Of a stretch of 64,000 nucleotides of DNA, positions 26,757-35,924 are shown piece after piece. Position numbers and translations under genes: made by a program. Each line of letters begins with the position of its first letter. The stretch's first letter is position 1. The notes below the pieces were generated by a model that was not told the DNA's origin, did no database searches, and worked only from the letters and a program-made list of their open reading frames with translations. Source of the stretch: an uncultured Acidobacteriia bacterium (lineage in GTDB: Bacteria; Acidobacteriota; Terriglobia; Bryobacterales; Bryobacteraceae); contig CAIUOG010000091.1 of assembly GCA_903900705.1 (NCBI GenBank), positions 32,962-96,961 of the forward strand. Reading direction: 5' to 3'.

Positions 26757-27152
26757 ATGTCGAACGCCACACCTGTACCGGCGCGTCCCACCGACGCCGA
26801 ACTCGAAATCCTCAACGTTCTCTGGACCCGCGGACCCTCCACGGTTCGCGACGTTCACGCCGAAATCAACGCCCGCAAACCCACCCAGTACACCACTGTC
26901 CTCAAGACCCTGCAAATCATGACCGGGAAGCTTCTGGTGGAGCGGGATGAAGACCAGCGCGCCCACATCTACGCCGCCGCCCGGCCCCGGGAGTGGACAC
27001 AGCGGCAGCTGGCCGGCGACCTGCTGACGCGCGCCTTTGGTGGCTCCGCGCGCAGTCTGCTGGTGGGCGCTCTCTCCGCCCGCAAAACGTCACCTGAGGA
27101 ACTGGCGGAAATCCGGCAGTTACTGGACGTGTATGAAAAGGAGAACCAATGA
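26757..27152 (+). CDS. BlaI/MecI/CopY-family winged-helix repressor
   Basis: 131 residues. RPTDAELEILNVLWTRGPSTVRDVHAEI is the typical N-terminal winged helix and TQYTTVLKTLQIMTGKLLVERD the recognition helix and wing; the C-terminal half is the dimerisation helix region, including a RAHIYAA strand. Family members repress a target operon until a BlaR1-type membrane peptidase triggers their inactivation. It starts right after an inverted-repeat operator and shares ATGA with the next gene, an M56 peptidase. The signal need not be a beta-lactam, since no beta-lactamase or penicillin-binding gene is adjacent. Confidence 0.93.
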   Translation: MSNATPVPARPTDAELEILNVLWTRGPSTVRDVHAEINARKPTQYTTVLKTLQIMTGKLLVERDEDQRAHIYAAARPREWTQRQLAGDLLTRAFGGSARSLLVGALSARKTSPEELAEIRQLLDVYEKENQ

Positions 27153-28510
27153 ACTCAGCTATCGTGAAGGCCCTCGGCATTGCTTTATTCCACTTCCTTT
27201 GGCAGGGGCTGCTGATTGCGCTCGCTCTGGCGGCCTGTCCGGCGAAGCCAAAAACGCGCTACCGTCTGGCCTGCGTCGCGTTGCTCGCGATGCCTCTGGC
27301 ATTCTTCACCACTCTGTTCCTCGCGATGCCGGAGTTTCCGGCCCGGAATCCCGCCGCGGCTCTTGCCGCGTTCAGACCACTCCCCCCAGGTGACTTTCAA
27401 ACGCCTCTGACGGCCTCGCTCCTCGACCGAATCGAGGACTCCATGCGCTGGCTCGTCCCCTTCTGGTGCGCGGGAATCGTGCTCTTCTGGCTGCGCGGTC
27501 TCACCGGCTGGGTGGACACGCTCCGCCTGCGTCGGGTCGGTTCTGCTCCCGCCCCGGAATTCTGGCAATCCCGCGCGGCCCAACTCGCGCGGGGTCTGGG
27601 CATCCGAAATTGGGTTCGTTTGTTCGAATCGCCGCACGTGGATGTCCCGGTGGTGGCGGGCTTCCTGCGTCCGGTGATCCTGTTGCCTGCCGGCCTGCTG
27701 ACCGGATTGCCCGCCGCTCAACTCGAATATCTGCTGCTGCATGAACTCGCCCACATCCGCCGCTTCGACTATGCGGTGAATCTGGTGCAGACCGCCGTGG
27801 AAGGGCTGCTCTTCTATCACCCGGCCGTCTGGTGGGTGTCGGGCGTGCTCCGCGAGGAACGCGAGCACTGTTGTGACGATGTTGTGTTGTCGGCCGGCGC
27901 GGACCCGTTGGCTTATGCTCAAACGTTGCATGCTCTGGAAGTCGCCCGTCCGCGCCTCGTTCTGGCAGCCAGCGGAGGCAGTCTGAAAGCCCGCATCTCG
28001 CGGATTCTGGGACGTTCGGGATCACGGCGCACGGTGGCGCCTCTGCTGTCGACCGCTCTGCTGGCGCTGGGTCTCGCCGCGGTATTTCTCTCCGCCCAGA
28101 CGACTCCAGACAAATGGCTGGACGACGAGGTTCACTACATCATTCAAAAACAGGAACGCGAGGCCTATCAGGCTCTTCGGACCGACGAGGAACGGCTCCA
28201 CTTCGTCGAGCAATTCTGGCTGCGCCGCGACCCCACGCCCGGCACACCGCGCAACGAGTTCAAAGAGGAGCACTACCGCCGCCTGAGTTTCGCGGACTCC
28301 CGCCTCGGTGGGCGCGCCTCAGACCGCGGGCGCATCTATATCCTTTACGGTCCGCCGGATGAAATCGACGCGCACCTGTCTGACCCGGTGCCCTGGGTCA
28401 TGTGGAAGTACAAAATGCTCCAGGGCATCGGCGCGAACGTGAAAATGGAATTCCGGGATGAGGATCACACCGGCGTCTACCGGATGACGCGGGATCCGAA
28501 CCCTAAATAA
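27149..28510 (+). CDS. BlaR1-like M56 membrane metallopeptidase with C-terminal GWxTD-like domain
   Basis: 453 residues. Transmembrane segments lie near 8-30, 38-60, 101-118 and 305-325. The zinc site HELAH (198-202), RRFDY and the downstream EEREHCCDD segment are those of M56 peptidases. Residues 330-453 lie outside the membrane and match the GWxTD domain: FVEQFWLRRDPTPGTPRNEFKEEHYRR, then RGRIYILYGPPDEI. The name-giving GWxTD motif itself is GRASD here. The penicillin-binding sensor of true BlaR1 is absent, so the sensed signal differs. ATGA overlap with the repressor gene shows coupling. It ends in an 8-base convergent overlap with the GNAT gene. Confidence 0.88.
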   Translation: MNSAIVKALGIALFHFLWQGLLIALALAACPAKPKTRYRLACVALLAMPLAFFTTLFLAMPEFPARNPAAALAAFRPLPPGDFQTPLTASLLDRIEDSMRWLVPFWCAGIVLFWLRGLTGWVDTLRLRRVGSAPAPEFWQSRAAQLARGLGIRNWVRLFESPHVDVPVVAGFLRPVILLPAGLLTGLPAAQLEYLLLHELAHIRRFDYAVNLVQTAVEGLLFYHPAVWWVSGVLREEREHCCDDVVLSAGADPLAYAQTLHALEVARPRLVLAASGGSLKARISRILGRSGSRRTVAPLLSTALLALGLAAVFLSAQTTPDKWLDDEVHYIIQKQEREAYQALRTDEERLHFVEQFWLRRDPTPGTPRNEFKEEHYRRLSFADSRLGGRASDRGRIYILYGPPDEIDAHLSDPVPWVMWKYKMLQGIGANVKMEFRDEDHTGVYRMTRDPNPK

Positions 28511-29174
28511 AGGACTGCAGAGACGCCTTCTGGCGTCCGTCCGCGTCGAAATTCGCCGGGTCGAGCCAGCGCTCAAACGCCGCTTTGCGCGCCGGCCATT
28601 CCGAATCCAGCATGGAGAACCAGGCCGTATCGCGGTTGCGGCCCTTGATAATCATGTGCTGCCGGAAGAGTCCCTCATACTGGAATCCGAGGCGCAGCGC
28701 GGCACGGCGGGAAGGCTCATTGAACGAGTTGCATTTCCACTCGTAGCGCCGGTTTCCCAACTCCTCAAATGCGTACCGGGCCATCAGATACATGGCCTCG
28801 GTCGCGCCGCGAGTCTGCTGCAGCGCCGGGCTGTACATGATGCCGCCCACCTCAATTACTCGGTTCTTGGTGTCGATCCGCATCAGCGATGCGCAACCCA
28901 GTGCCTGACCGGAAGCCGCGTCCAGGATCGCGAAGAAGAAAGGATCTTCCGAAGCCGACTTGCCCTCGAGCGCCCCATCCAACGCGGCGCGATCCGCAAA
29001 CGGGCCATCGGGCATGTACTCCCAAAGCTCCGCCTGATCCGGACCGCCGACGCCCCGCCACAAGTCTTCGCCATGCGAGGCCGCGGATAAAGGTTCCAGA
29101 CGCACGTAGCGCCCTTCGAGCACAACGCGCTCCGGACGCTTCGCCGGATGACTTCCCACAACAGGTCCGATCAT
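28503..29174 (-). CDS. GNAT-family (RimJ/RimL-like) N-acetyltransferase
   Basis: 223 residues. VVLEGRYVRLEPLSAASHGEDLW is the characteristic opening of the Acetyltransf_3 group, and IEVGGIMYSPALQQTRGATEAMYLMARYAFEELGNRRYEW (broken over several elements) contains the CoA loop Q-x-x-G-A. NEPSRRAALRLGFQYEGLFRQHM is the conserved C-terminal part. The acceptor is unknown. The ATG overlaps the RND adaptor's TGA by four bases, so the gene is the third of an efflux operon; whether acetylation relates to the pumped compound is speculation. Confidence 0.88.
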   Translation of the reverse strand: MIGPVVGSHPAKRPERVVLEGRYVRLEPLSAASHGEDLWRGVGGPDQAELWEYMPDGPFADRAALDGALEGKSASEDPFFFAILDAASGQALGCASLMRIDTKNRVIEVGGIMYSPALQQTRGATEAMYLMARYAFEELGNRRYEWKCNSFNEPSRRAALRLGFQYEGLFRQHMIIKGRNRDTAWFSMLDSEWPARKAAFERWLDPANFDADGRQKASLQSFI

Positions 29175-30529
29175 TTTTTCGGCGCGGTCAACAGGACCGG
29201 CTTTACCTTCGCGCCTTCGAGGATGTTGTCGCCCGGGTTGATCACCAGTTGCTGCAACGGCTGCAGACCCTGCAGCACCTCGATCTTGTCGCCGTAATCC
29301 CGGCCGAGCGTGATGGTCTGGAAGTGAATGGTTTGTTCGGGCGTCACGATGGCGACCTGAGGTCCGTTGGCGCGGATTACCAGCGCGTCTCCGCGAATCA
29401 GCAGCGGCGGTTCCGCGCGGGACGTAGTGAAATTCACCTGGGCGTACATGCCGGGCATCAGCAGATTCCCGGTATTTGCCACCTGCACTTCCGCCAGCAG
29501 CGTCCGGGTGGCGGGGTCCAGGGAGTTCGCCGTGCGGGTGACGGCGCCGGTGAACACTTTGCCCACCATATCGGAGATGGTGATCTTCGAAGGTTGGCCC
29601 ACCTTGACGGCGGCGGCATCGGCCTGCGGCACATTCACGTAGATGCGCAGCCGGTTGGTCTGCGCGATGCGGAACAGCAGAGTATTGCCCTCGTTCACCA
29701 GCGCGCCGGTATCCACATTGCGGACCGTAACCACACCGTCAAACGGGGCCTTCACCCTGAGGTAGCTCTGCATCTCCGTCAGCCGCCCCAGATTTGCCTC
29801 AGCCACGGCGATGTTGCTCTTCGCCACGCTGACGGCCTTTTCCATCGCCTGTACCGCGGCGGACTGCGCTTCGTACTGCGCCTGATTGGTATCAAACTCC
29901 TGCTTCGACACCGCGCCGCGCTTCACCAGATTGGCGTAGCGTTCGGCGGTCGTCTTATAAAGAGCCTGATTGGTCCGCGCCTGCACCAGGTTTGCGTTGG
30001 CCTGTTCGAGGGAAGCCGCGGTCTGGTCCACGCTGGCCTTCGCCTGTTTCACCTGGCTATCGAGTTCCGCCGCGTCGATCTCCGCCAGTAACTGGCCTTC
30101 CTTCACGCGGTCGCCGATGTCCACCAGCCGCCGCTTCACGTAGCCGCTGGCGCGGGAGAGAATGGGAGCTTCGGTAATCGCCTGGATATTGCCCGGCAGC
30201 ACCAGTTCGCTCTTGCCGGTGGAACGCTCCACGGGAGTCACGTTCACAATCGGCGCCGTTGCCTCATCCGTCTTCGCCTGTGACACCAGTTCCGTCTGCC
30301 GCTTTTCATGCGGCAGGAAGCCCGCGAAGAAAGCGCCCACCAAAGACACCACAACCAGCAGGGCGAGCAGAATCAGCACGGCGCCGGAGGGCCGTTTTCT
30401 CTCATGCCCGTGCGGGGTGCTGTGCGCTGCCAGCCGCTGCTTCAGCGACTCGATCTCGGCGCGGAGTCTGGCTTCCGTCGCCTGCGTTTCTGCTTCCTGG
30501 GGTGATGCTTCCGGCGTTTCGCTGCGCAT
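29171..30529 (-). CDS. RND efflux periplasmic adaptor (membrane fusion) protein
   Basis: 452 residues. A charged coiled N-terminus (1-45) precedes one transmembrane anchor (about 49-70). The barrel-sandwich lipoyl halves are ILSRASGYVKRRLVDIGDRVKEGQLLAEID and LRVKAPFDGVVTVRNVDTGALV, flanking a long alpha-hairpin (about 150-260, Ala/Gln/Glu rich). Beta-barrel and membrane-proximal domains follow (PQADAAAVKVGQP, LLMPGMYAQV). It should bridge the permease to an outer membrane channel; no TolC-type gene is in the window. The permease gene lies 16 bases upstream, the GNAT gene overlaps downstream. Confidence 0.93.
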   Translation of the reverse strand: MRSETPEASPQEAETQATEARLRAEIESLKQRLAAHSTPHGHERKRPSGAVLILLALLVVVSLVGAFFAGFLPHEKRQTELVSQAKTDEATAPIVNVTPVERSTGKSELVLPGNIQAITEAPILSRASGYVKRRLVDIGDRVKEGQLLAEIDAAELDSQVKQAKASVDQTAASLEQANANLVQARTNQALYKTTAERYANLVKRGAVSKQEFDTNQAQYEAQSAAVQAMEKAVSVAKSNIAVAEANLGRLTEMQSYLRVKAPFDGVVTVRNVDTGALVNEGNTLLFRIAQTNRLRIYVNVPQADAAAVKVGQPSKITISDMVGKVFTGAVTRTANSLDPATRTLLAEVQVANTGNLLMPGMYAQVNFTTSRAEPPLLIRGDALVIRANGPQVAIVTPEQTIHFQTITLGRDYGDKIEVLQGLQPLQQLVINPGDNILEGAKVKPVLLTAPKK

Positions 30530-30545
30530 GCGGTTCCGTAATCTC

Positions 30546-33500
30546 TCAGTGTAAATTCGACGCTTCCGTCAGATACACGGAGACGTCCTCGTTTTCTTCT
30601 TCCACCAGCTTCACGTCAAAATCCACCGGCGGCTTTTTCCGCAGCAGACTGTAAACGATCGGCACCACAAAGAGCGTCGTGATGGTCGCAAATCCCAGAC
30701 CACCAATCACCGCGCGGCCCAGCGGCGCATTCTGCTCCGCGCCTTCGCCGATCCCGAGAGCCATCGGCAACATGCCGATGATCATCGCGAACGCGGTCAT
30801 CAGCACCGGCCGGATTCTGGTATTGCCGGCCGAGAGCGCCGCTTCGCGCTCATTCATGCCCTCCAGACGCTGGTCATTGGCGAAAACCACCATCAGAATG
30901 CTGTTGGCGGTCGCGACGCCGATGCACATAATCGCACCCATCAAGGAAGGCACGCTGAAGGTTGTCTGGGTCACAAAGAGCATCCAGACAATGCCGGCCA
31001 GTGCGCCCGGCAGGGCCATCAGGATGATGAACGGATCCAGCCAGGACTGGAAGTTCACGGCCATCAGGAAGTAGACCAGCAGGATGGAGGCCACCAGGCC
31101 CAGGCCGAGGCGGGTAAACGAGGTATTCATCGTCTTCACCTGGCCGCGTAGTTCCATGTTGGAACCGCGGGGCAGCTTCTTCTCCATGCCCTTCATAATT
31201 TTTTCCACTTCGGCGCCCACGCTGCCCAGATCCTGGTGATCCACATTCGCGTAAATGTCGAAAACGTTCTGCACGTTGTAGTGGTTCACAATCTGAGGCG
31301 CGATGCCGCGCTCCGTCGTTACAAAGTTCGACAGGAACTGTGCGCCGTTGGCAGACTGCGCGCCCGGGTTGCCATAGGCCATGGACGCCTGATTCGGGCT
31401 GGCGCCGGTGGAGGCGGAAGTGCCGTTCGCCGTGCCCTGCGTGGAGCCCGCCGTGGTGGTGGCGAAGCTGCCCGAAAGCGGCGCGATGGGCGTACGCATC
31501 AGCGCATCGAGAGAGTTCAGCTTGTGCTGCGGCGTCTGCACCGTGATGTTGTAATTCACGCCGTTCACCCAGTTCAGCCATTGCGTAGGGGCCACCTGGC
31601 CGCTGCCGCTGAGTGAAATCAGCAGGCTGTTGGAGACGTCGCGTTCGGTCATCCCCACCAGCCCGGCCTTGTTGCGATCCACTTTGAGCCGGATCTCCGG
31701 GTAGTCCATCACCTGGTGAATGTGGACGTCTGCCGCGCCGGGAATATGCGCCATGCGCCGCTCCAGCTCCTGCGCGAGCTTGTAGTTGGCCTCCACGTTG
31801 CGGCCTGAAATCTGGACGTCGATGGGGGCCGGAAGACCAAAATTCAGAATCTGATTGGTGATGTTCGCCGCGCCGAAGAAGAAGCCGCATTGCGGGAAGT
31901 CGTCCACCAGCTTCTTGCGCAGTTTGGTGGTGTATTCCTCGGTCTTGCCATGCACGTCGCCGCGCAGCGTGATCATGATGTCGCCGTCGCCGGTCCCGAT
32001 GGTCGGGCTGTCGCTGTAGGCGAGGTTGAAGCCGCCGTTGGGCAGGCCAATGTTATCGATGATGGTGGCCACTTCTCCGGCGGGCAGAGTATTGCGGATG
32101 TCCTTTTCGATATCGGCGAAGATCAGTTCCGTTTCCTCGATGCGGGTTCCGGCAGGCGTGCGCGCATGGAGGCGCATCTGGCCGGAATCGACTATCGGGA
32201 AGAAGTCTCTGCCGATGAAATTCACCAGGCCGAGCGAGCCGAACGAAAACAGCAGGAAGCCCGCCAGCACGGTCTTGCGGTGGTCCAGCGCGAGATCGAG
32301 CAGTGAAGTATAGAACGCCCGGAGCTTTTCGAACTGGTGGTTGAACAGGTAGTGCGTCTTCCAGATGAGGCCTGTGCCGCCGGCGCTGTGCCCGTGCTCA
32401 CCCTGCACATAGAGCTTCATTTCCGAGCGCAGCATGTAATGCACCATGTTCGGGATCAGCGTTCGGGAGAGCAGGTAAGACGCCATCATGGCGAACACCA
32501 CAGCCATCGCCAGCGGCGTGAAGAGGTAGCGCGCCGCGCCCGTCAGCAGCAGCACCGGCACAAACACCACGCAGATACAAAGGGTGGAGACGAAGGCCGG
32601 GGCGGCGATCTGTTCCGCGCCATCCAGCACGGCGCGCACCAGCGGCTTCCGCATGGCCATGTTGCGGTGCGTGTTTTCGATTTCCACGGTGGCGTCGTCC
32701 ACCAGGATGCCGACGGCCAGCGCCAGCCCGCCCAGCGTCATCACGTTGATGGTCTGGCCCAGCATGCTGAGCACAATCAGAGACACCAGAATCGAGAGCG
32801 GGATGGAGATACAGACGATCACGGTACTGCGCCAGCTGCCGAGGAAGAGCAGAATCATCAGGCCGGTGAGCGCCGCCGCCGTGATGCCTTCCCGCAACAC
32901 ACCCTCAATAGAGGCGCGCACAAAGATCGATTGATCGGAGAGCAGTTTCACGTCCAGTTCCGGCGGCACCGTCTGCAGCACTTTGGGCAGAGCGGCTTTC
33001 ACGGAATTGACGATGTCGATGGTGGAGGCCTTCCCGTTGCGCAGCACCGTCATCAGCGCGCCGCGGCTTCCGTTCACGCGCACCAGACCGGTCTGGATGG
33101 AAGCGCCGTCGCGCACCTGCGCCACATCCTTCAGATAGATGGATGCGCCGTTGACCACGCGCACCGGAAGGTCGTTAATCTCCTTCATCAGACGCGGACT
33201 GCTGTTGAGCTTGATGCCGTAGTCGCGGTCGCCGAACTTGGCGGTGCCGGCCGGCAGGATCAGGTTCTGCAGGTTGAGGGCGTTCGAAACATCGGTGGCG
33301 GAAACACCCTTGGCATACATGGAATCCGGGTCGAGATCCACCATGACCTGGCGGAATTTGCCGCCGTAGGGCAGAGGCACGGATGCGCCCTGAATCGTCG
33401 CCAGCTGCGTACGAATAAAGTTCTGCCCGTAATCGAAGACTTCCTGTTCGCTCAGAACCTTGCTGCCGAGGCCGATCTGCAGAACCGGCACGCTGGATGC

Positions 33501-33899
33501 GTCGTACTTCAGAATGTTCGGCGGATACATGCCGGGCGGCATGGTGCGGATCACGGTATTCGCGCTGGAGGTCACCTGCGCCTGCGCGAGTTCGATCCGC
33601 GCGCCCGGCTGGAAGTAAATGCGGACCACGCAGACGCCGGAGTACGACTGCGATTCGATGTGCTCGATATCATTCACTGTCGAAGTGATGGAACGCTCGA
33701 AGACGGTGACCACGCGGGTCGCCATTTCTTCCGGCGAGAGGCCGCCATAAGTAAAGAGGACGCTGAGAACGGGGATGTCGATGTAAGGGAAGATATCGAC
33801 CGGCATGGTGCTGATGGACACCCCTCCGAGGAGGGTAATCAGCAGCGACATGATGACAAAGGTATAAGGGCGCCGCAGCGCTAGTCGAACGATCCACAT
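30546..33899 (-). CDS. RND-family efflux permease (AcrB-like)
   Basis: 1117 residues from the ATG at 33899 (MWIVRLALRRPYTFVIMSLL), the canonical RND start; the frame extends to 33968 but without a plausible start context. The Asp-Asp proton relay is present in ALAVGILVDDATVEIENTHRN, and signature segments such as GGLSPEEMATRVVTVFERSI and PILSR-like porter strands are recognisable. The TM10 segment reads CIGVATANSILMV, lacking the relay lysine of AcrB. A Ser/Thr/Gly/Asn-rich insertion (TTTAGSTQGTANGTSAS) sits in the second periplasmic loop. It exports unknown hydrophobic or amphiphilic compounds by proton antiport. Confidence 0.93.
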   Translation of the reverse strand: MWIVRLALRRPYTFVIMSLLITLLGGVSISTMPVDIFPYIDIPVLSVLFTYGGLSPEEMATRVVTVFERSITSTVNDIEHIESQSYSGVCVVRIYFQPGARIELAQAQVTSSANTVIRTMPPGMYPPNILKYDASSVPVLQIGLGSKVLSEQEVFDYGQNFIRTQLATIQGASVPLPYGGKFRQVMVDLDPDSMYAKGVSATDVSNALNLQNLILPAGTAKFGDRDYGIKLNSSPRLMKEINDLPVRVVNGASIYLKDVAQVRDGASIQTGLVRVNGSRGALMTVLRNGKASTIDIVNSVKAALPKVLQTVPPELDVKLLSDQSIFVRASIEGVLREGITAAALTGLMILLFLGSWRSTVIVCISIPLSILVSLIVLSMLGQTINVMTLGGLALAVGILVDDATVEIENTHRNMAMRKPLVRAVLDGAEQIAAPAFVSTLCICVVFVPVLLLTGAARYLFTPLAMAVVFAMMASYLLSRTLIPNMVHYMLRSEMKLYVQGEHGHSAGGTGLIWKTHYLFNHQFEKLRAFYTSLLDLALDHRKTVLAGFLLFSFGSLGLVNFIGRDFFPIVDSGQMRLHARTPAGTRIEETELIFADIEKDIRNTLPAGEVATIIDNIGLPNGGFNLAYSDSPTIGTGDGDIMITLRGDVHGKTEEYTTKLRKKLVDDFPQCGFFFGAANITNQILNFGLPAPIDVQISGRNVEANYKLAQELERRMAHIPGAADVHIHQVMDYPEIRLKVDRNKAGLVGMTERDVSNSLLISLSGSGQVAPTQWLNWVNGVNYNITVQTPQHKLNSLDALMRTPIAPLSGSFATTTAGSTQGTANGTSASTGASPNQASMAYGNPGAQSANGAQFLSNFVTTERGIAPQIVNHYNVQNVFDIYANVDHQDLGSVGAEVEKIMKGMEKKLPRGSNMELRGQVKTMNTSFTRLGLGLVASILLVYFLMAVNFQSWLDPFIILMALPGALAGIVWMLFVTQTTFSVPSLMGAIMCIGVATANSILMVVFANDQRLEGMNEREAALSAGNTRIRPVLMTAFAMIIGMLPMALGIGEGAEQNAPLGRAVIGGLGFATITTLFVVPIVYSLLRKKPPVDFDVKLVEEENEDVSVYLTEASNLH

Positions 33900-33987
33900 G
33901 GCTTTCGGAGCTTGGGAGCATTGTAGCGCGCGGGTTTTTGTAGTACCGCCGCCGCCGCGACCCGCCATACCCCAAAATAGGGATTAC

Positions 33988-35286
33988 GTGCTGGAAACAA
34001 GATCTCTGGAACTGCTGACCGACGCGTTGCGACGGCTCGATGAAGGCTTCACCGGCCTGCCCGCTTTTCAGGCGGACATTCCCGGTGATCAACGAATGGG
34101 CGCGGTGCTGGCCGAAGTTGCGGAACGGCTGCACGATAATTTTCCCTATTTCCATCCCCTCTACGCCGGGCAGATGCTGAAACCTCCCCATCCGGTGGCC
34201 CGCGCCGCCTATGCGCTGGCCACCTGGGTGAATCCCAACAACCACGCGCTCGATGGCGGACGCGCGAGTTCCGCGCTGGAGAAAGAAGCGGTTGCCCTGA
34301 TCGCCACCATGTTCGGCTGGCACACGCACCTGGGCCATCTCACCAGCAGTGGCACCATCGCCAATCTGGAGGCGCTGTGGGTGGCGGGAAAGCTGCATCC
34401 GGGCAAGACGATTCTGGCTTCCGAAATGGCGCACTACACGCACGAGCGCATCAGCGGGGTTTTGCAGTTGCCGTTTGAGAAGGTTCCGGCGGATGCGCAG
34501 GGCCACATGGATATGGCCGCGCTCGAAGCCCGCCTCGCCGCCGGTGACGTGGGAACCGTGGTCGTGACCATGGGCACCACCGGCTTCGGCGCAGTGGATC
34601 CCCTGCCCGCCGTGCTCCGGCTGAAAGAGAAGTACGGCTTCCGCCTTCACGCCGACGCCGCTTACGGCGGATATTTTGGCCTGGCCACCAACCTGGGGCC
34701 GGAAGCGGCGGACGCGTTCGTTCATCTGGGCGAGGTGGACTCCATTGTGATCGATCCGCATAAGCACGGGCTGCAGCCGTACGGCTGTGGCTGCGTGTTG
34801 TTTGACGATCCCGCCGTGGGCGCTCTCTACCGGCATGACTCGCCTTACACCTACTTCTCTTCGGCGGAACTGCACCTGGGCGAGATCAGTCTGGAATGCT
34901 CGCGCGCCGGGGCTTCCGCCGTCGCGCTCTGGGCCACCATGCGCCTGCTGCCGCTGTGGCCCGGCGGCGAGTTCGCGCAGGGGCTGGAAGCCTCGCGGCG
35001 CGCGGCGCTGGCGTTCGCGCAACGCCTGGGGGAGGATGATCGCTGGGAGGTTCTGTGTGAGCCGGAACTCGACATTGTTTGCTGGGCGCCGAAGTCAAAG
35101 CCCGAACTCTCACAGGCCATCTTCGATGAAGCCGCGCGCATGGATCTGCACCTCGCTCTCATCCAGGTCCATGGCCGCCTCTGGCTGCGGTCCGTGCTGA
35201 TGAAGCCTGAGCATGAAGGCTGGCTGGAGGACATCCTGATCCGTCTGGACCGGGCTTACGTCCTGGCCGCGGCGAGGCATTTCTGA
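33988..35286 (+). CDS. PLP-dependent group II decarboxylase-like protein
   Basis: 432 residues from the GTG at 33988; the frame upstream is proline-rich and overlaps the divergent permease start, so it is unlikely to be coding. ALATWVNPNNHALDGGRASSALEKEAV and HLTSSGTIANLEALW (phosphate loop) are typical of glutamate/aromatic-amino-acid decarboxylases. HADAAYGGYF carries the PLP aspartate and Lys259 in DPHKHGLQPYGCG is the Schiff-base lysine. Products would be an amine and carbon dioxide; substrate unknown. The methyltransferase frame follows almost immediately. Confidence 0.88.
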   Translation: MLETRSLELLTDALRRLDEGFTGLPAFQADIPGDQRMGAVLAEVAERLHDNFPYFHPLYAGQMLKPPHPVARAAYALATWVNPNNHALDGGRASSALEKEAVALIATMFGWHTHLGHLTSSGTIANLEALWVAGKLHPGKTILASEMAHYTHERISGVLQLPFEKVPADAQGHMDMAALEARLAAGDVGTVVVTMGTTGFGAVDPLPAVLRLKEKYGFRLHADAAYGGYFGLATNLGPEAADAFVHLGEVDSIVIDPHKHGLQPYGCGCVLFDDPAVGALYRHDSPYTYFSSAELHLGEISLECSRAGASAVALWATMRLLPLWPGGEFAQGLEASRRAALAFAQRLGEDDRWEVLCEPELDIVCWAPKSKPELSQAIFDEAARMDLHLALIQVHGRLWLRSVLMKPEHEGWLEDILIRLDRAYVLAAARHF

Positions 35287-35339
35287 CGCTGCGGGAAGCC
35301 TGGACTCAACAGGTCACGGCGGACGATTATGAACCGCAC

Positions 35340-35924
35340 ATGGCCCGGATCGGCCAGGCGGAGGCCAATGCCTTCCTGCTTCGCGATCTGCTGGAGGGCG
35401 TTGCCGGACGGGTGCTGATTGCGGGCGCCGGCACCGGGCAGATGTTCCCGTACCTGCCGGCTGATTTTCTGGCGGCGTGCCAGGTGACCTGTTCGGATGT
35501 GAATCCGGTCTTTCTCGCGCGGCTGCGTGAGCGGTTCGCCTGCCAGACGGTGGTGGATGACATTGAGGACTCGCGGTTGCTCCCTGGGTTCGCGGCCATC
35601 GCGGTGGTGCTCGTGCTGGAGCATGTCGACTGGCGCAGAGCGCTCGACTCGCTCGTTCGCCTGCAGCCGGAACAACTGGTGCTGATCGTCCAGAGGAATC
35701 CGGCGGATGTGGCCGCCGCCGTCACGCCGGGCAGACTGCCGCCGGGCACGATGCGGGTCTTTGCCGGGGAAGCTCCACCCCATTTGATCCCGGTGCCGGA
35801 GCTGGTGGAACTGCTGAACGCCCGGGGCTTCACGCTGTTGCGCGAGGACGCCCGGGCCGTGCAGGATGGCAAGTCGATGCGGGGACTGGTGTTTACGCGA
35901 GAGCCGCAATCACTCCCGCGGTAA
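35340..35924 (+). CDS. Class I SAM-dependent methyltransferase
   Basis: 194 residues from the first ATG. VLIAGAGTGQMFPYLP is motif I of the SAM-binding Rossmann fold, CSDVNPVFLARLRERF the acidic strand-2 region, and VLVLEHVDWRRAL the post-motif segment. The same frame is open upstream to a CTG at 35289 and encodes REAWTQQVTADDYEPHMARIGQA, which looks like the normal N-terminus of such methyltransferases, so the true start may be a non-AUG codon coupled to the decarboxylase stop. Its last 32 bases overlap the convergent dehydrogenase gene. Acceptor unknown. Confidence 0.82.
   Translation: MARIGQAEANAFLLRDLLEGVAGRVLIAGAGTGQMFPYLPADFLAACQVTCSDVNPVFLARLRERFACQTVVDDIEDSRLLPGFAAIAVVLVLEHVDWRRALDSLVRLQPEQLVLIVQRNPADVAAAVTPGRLPPGTMRVFAGEAPPHLIPVPELVELLNARGFTLLREDARAVQDGKSMRGLVFTREPQSLPR

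Noticed and set aside
26757..28510. Beta-lactam resistance locus
   Set aside because: The M56 protein lacks a penicillin-binding sensor domain and no beta-lactamase gene is adjacent; the serine hydrolase at 41973 is distant and not a class C beta-lactamase by context.
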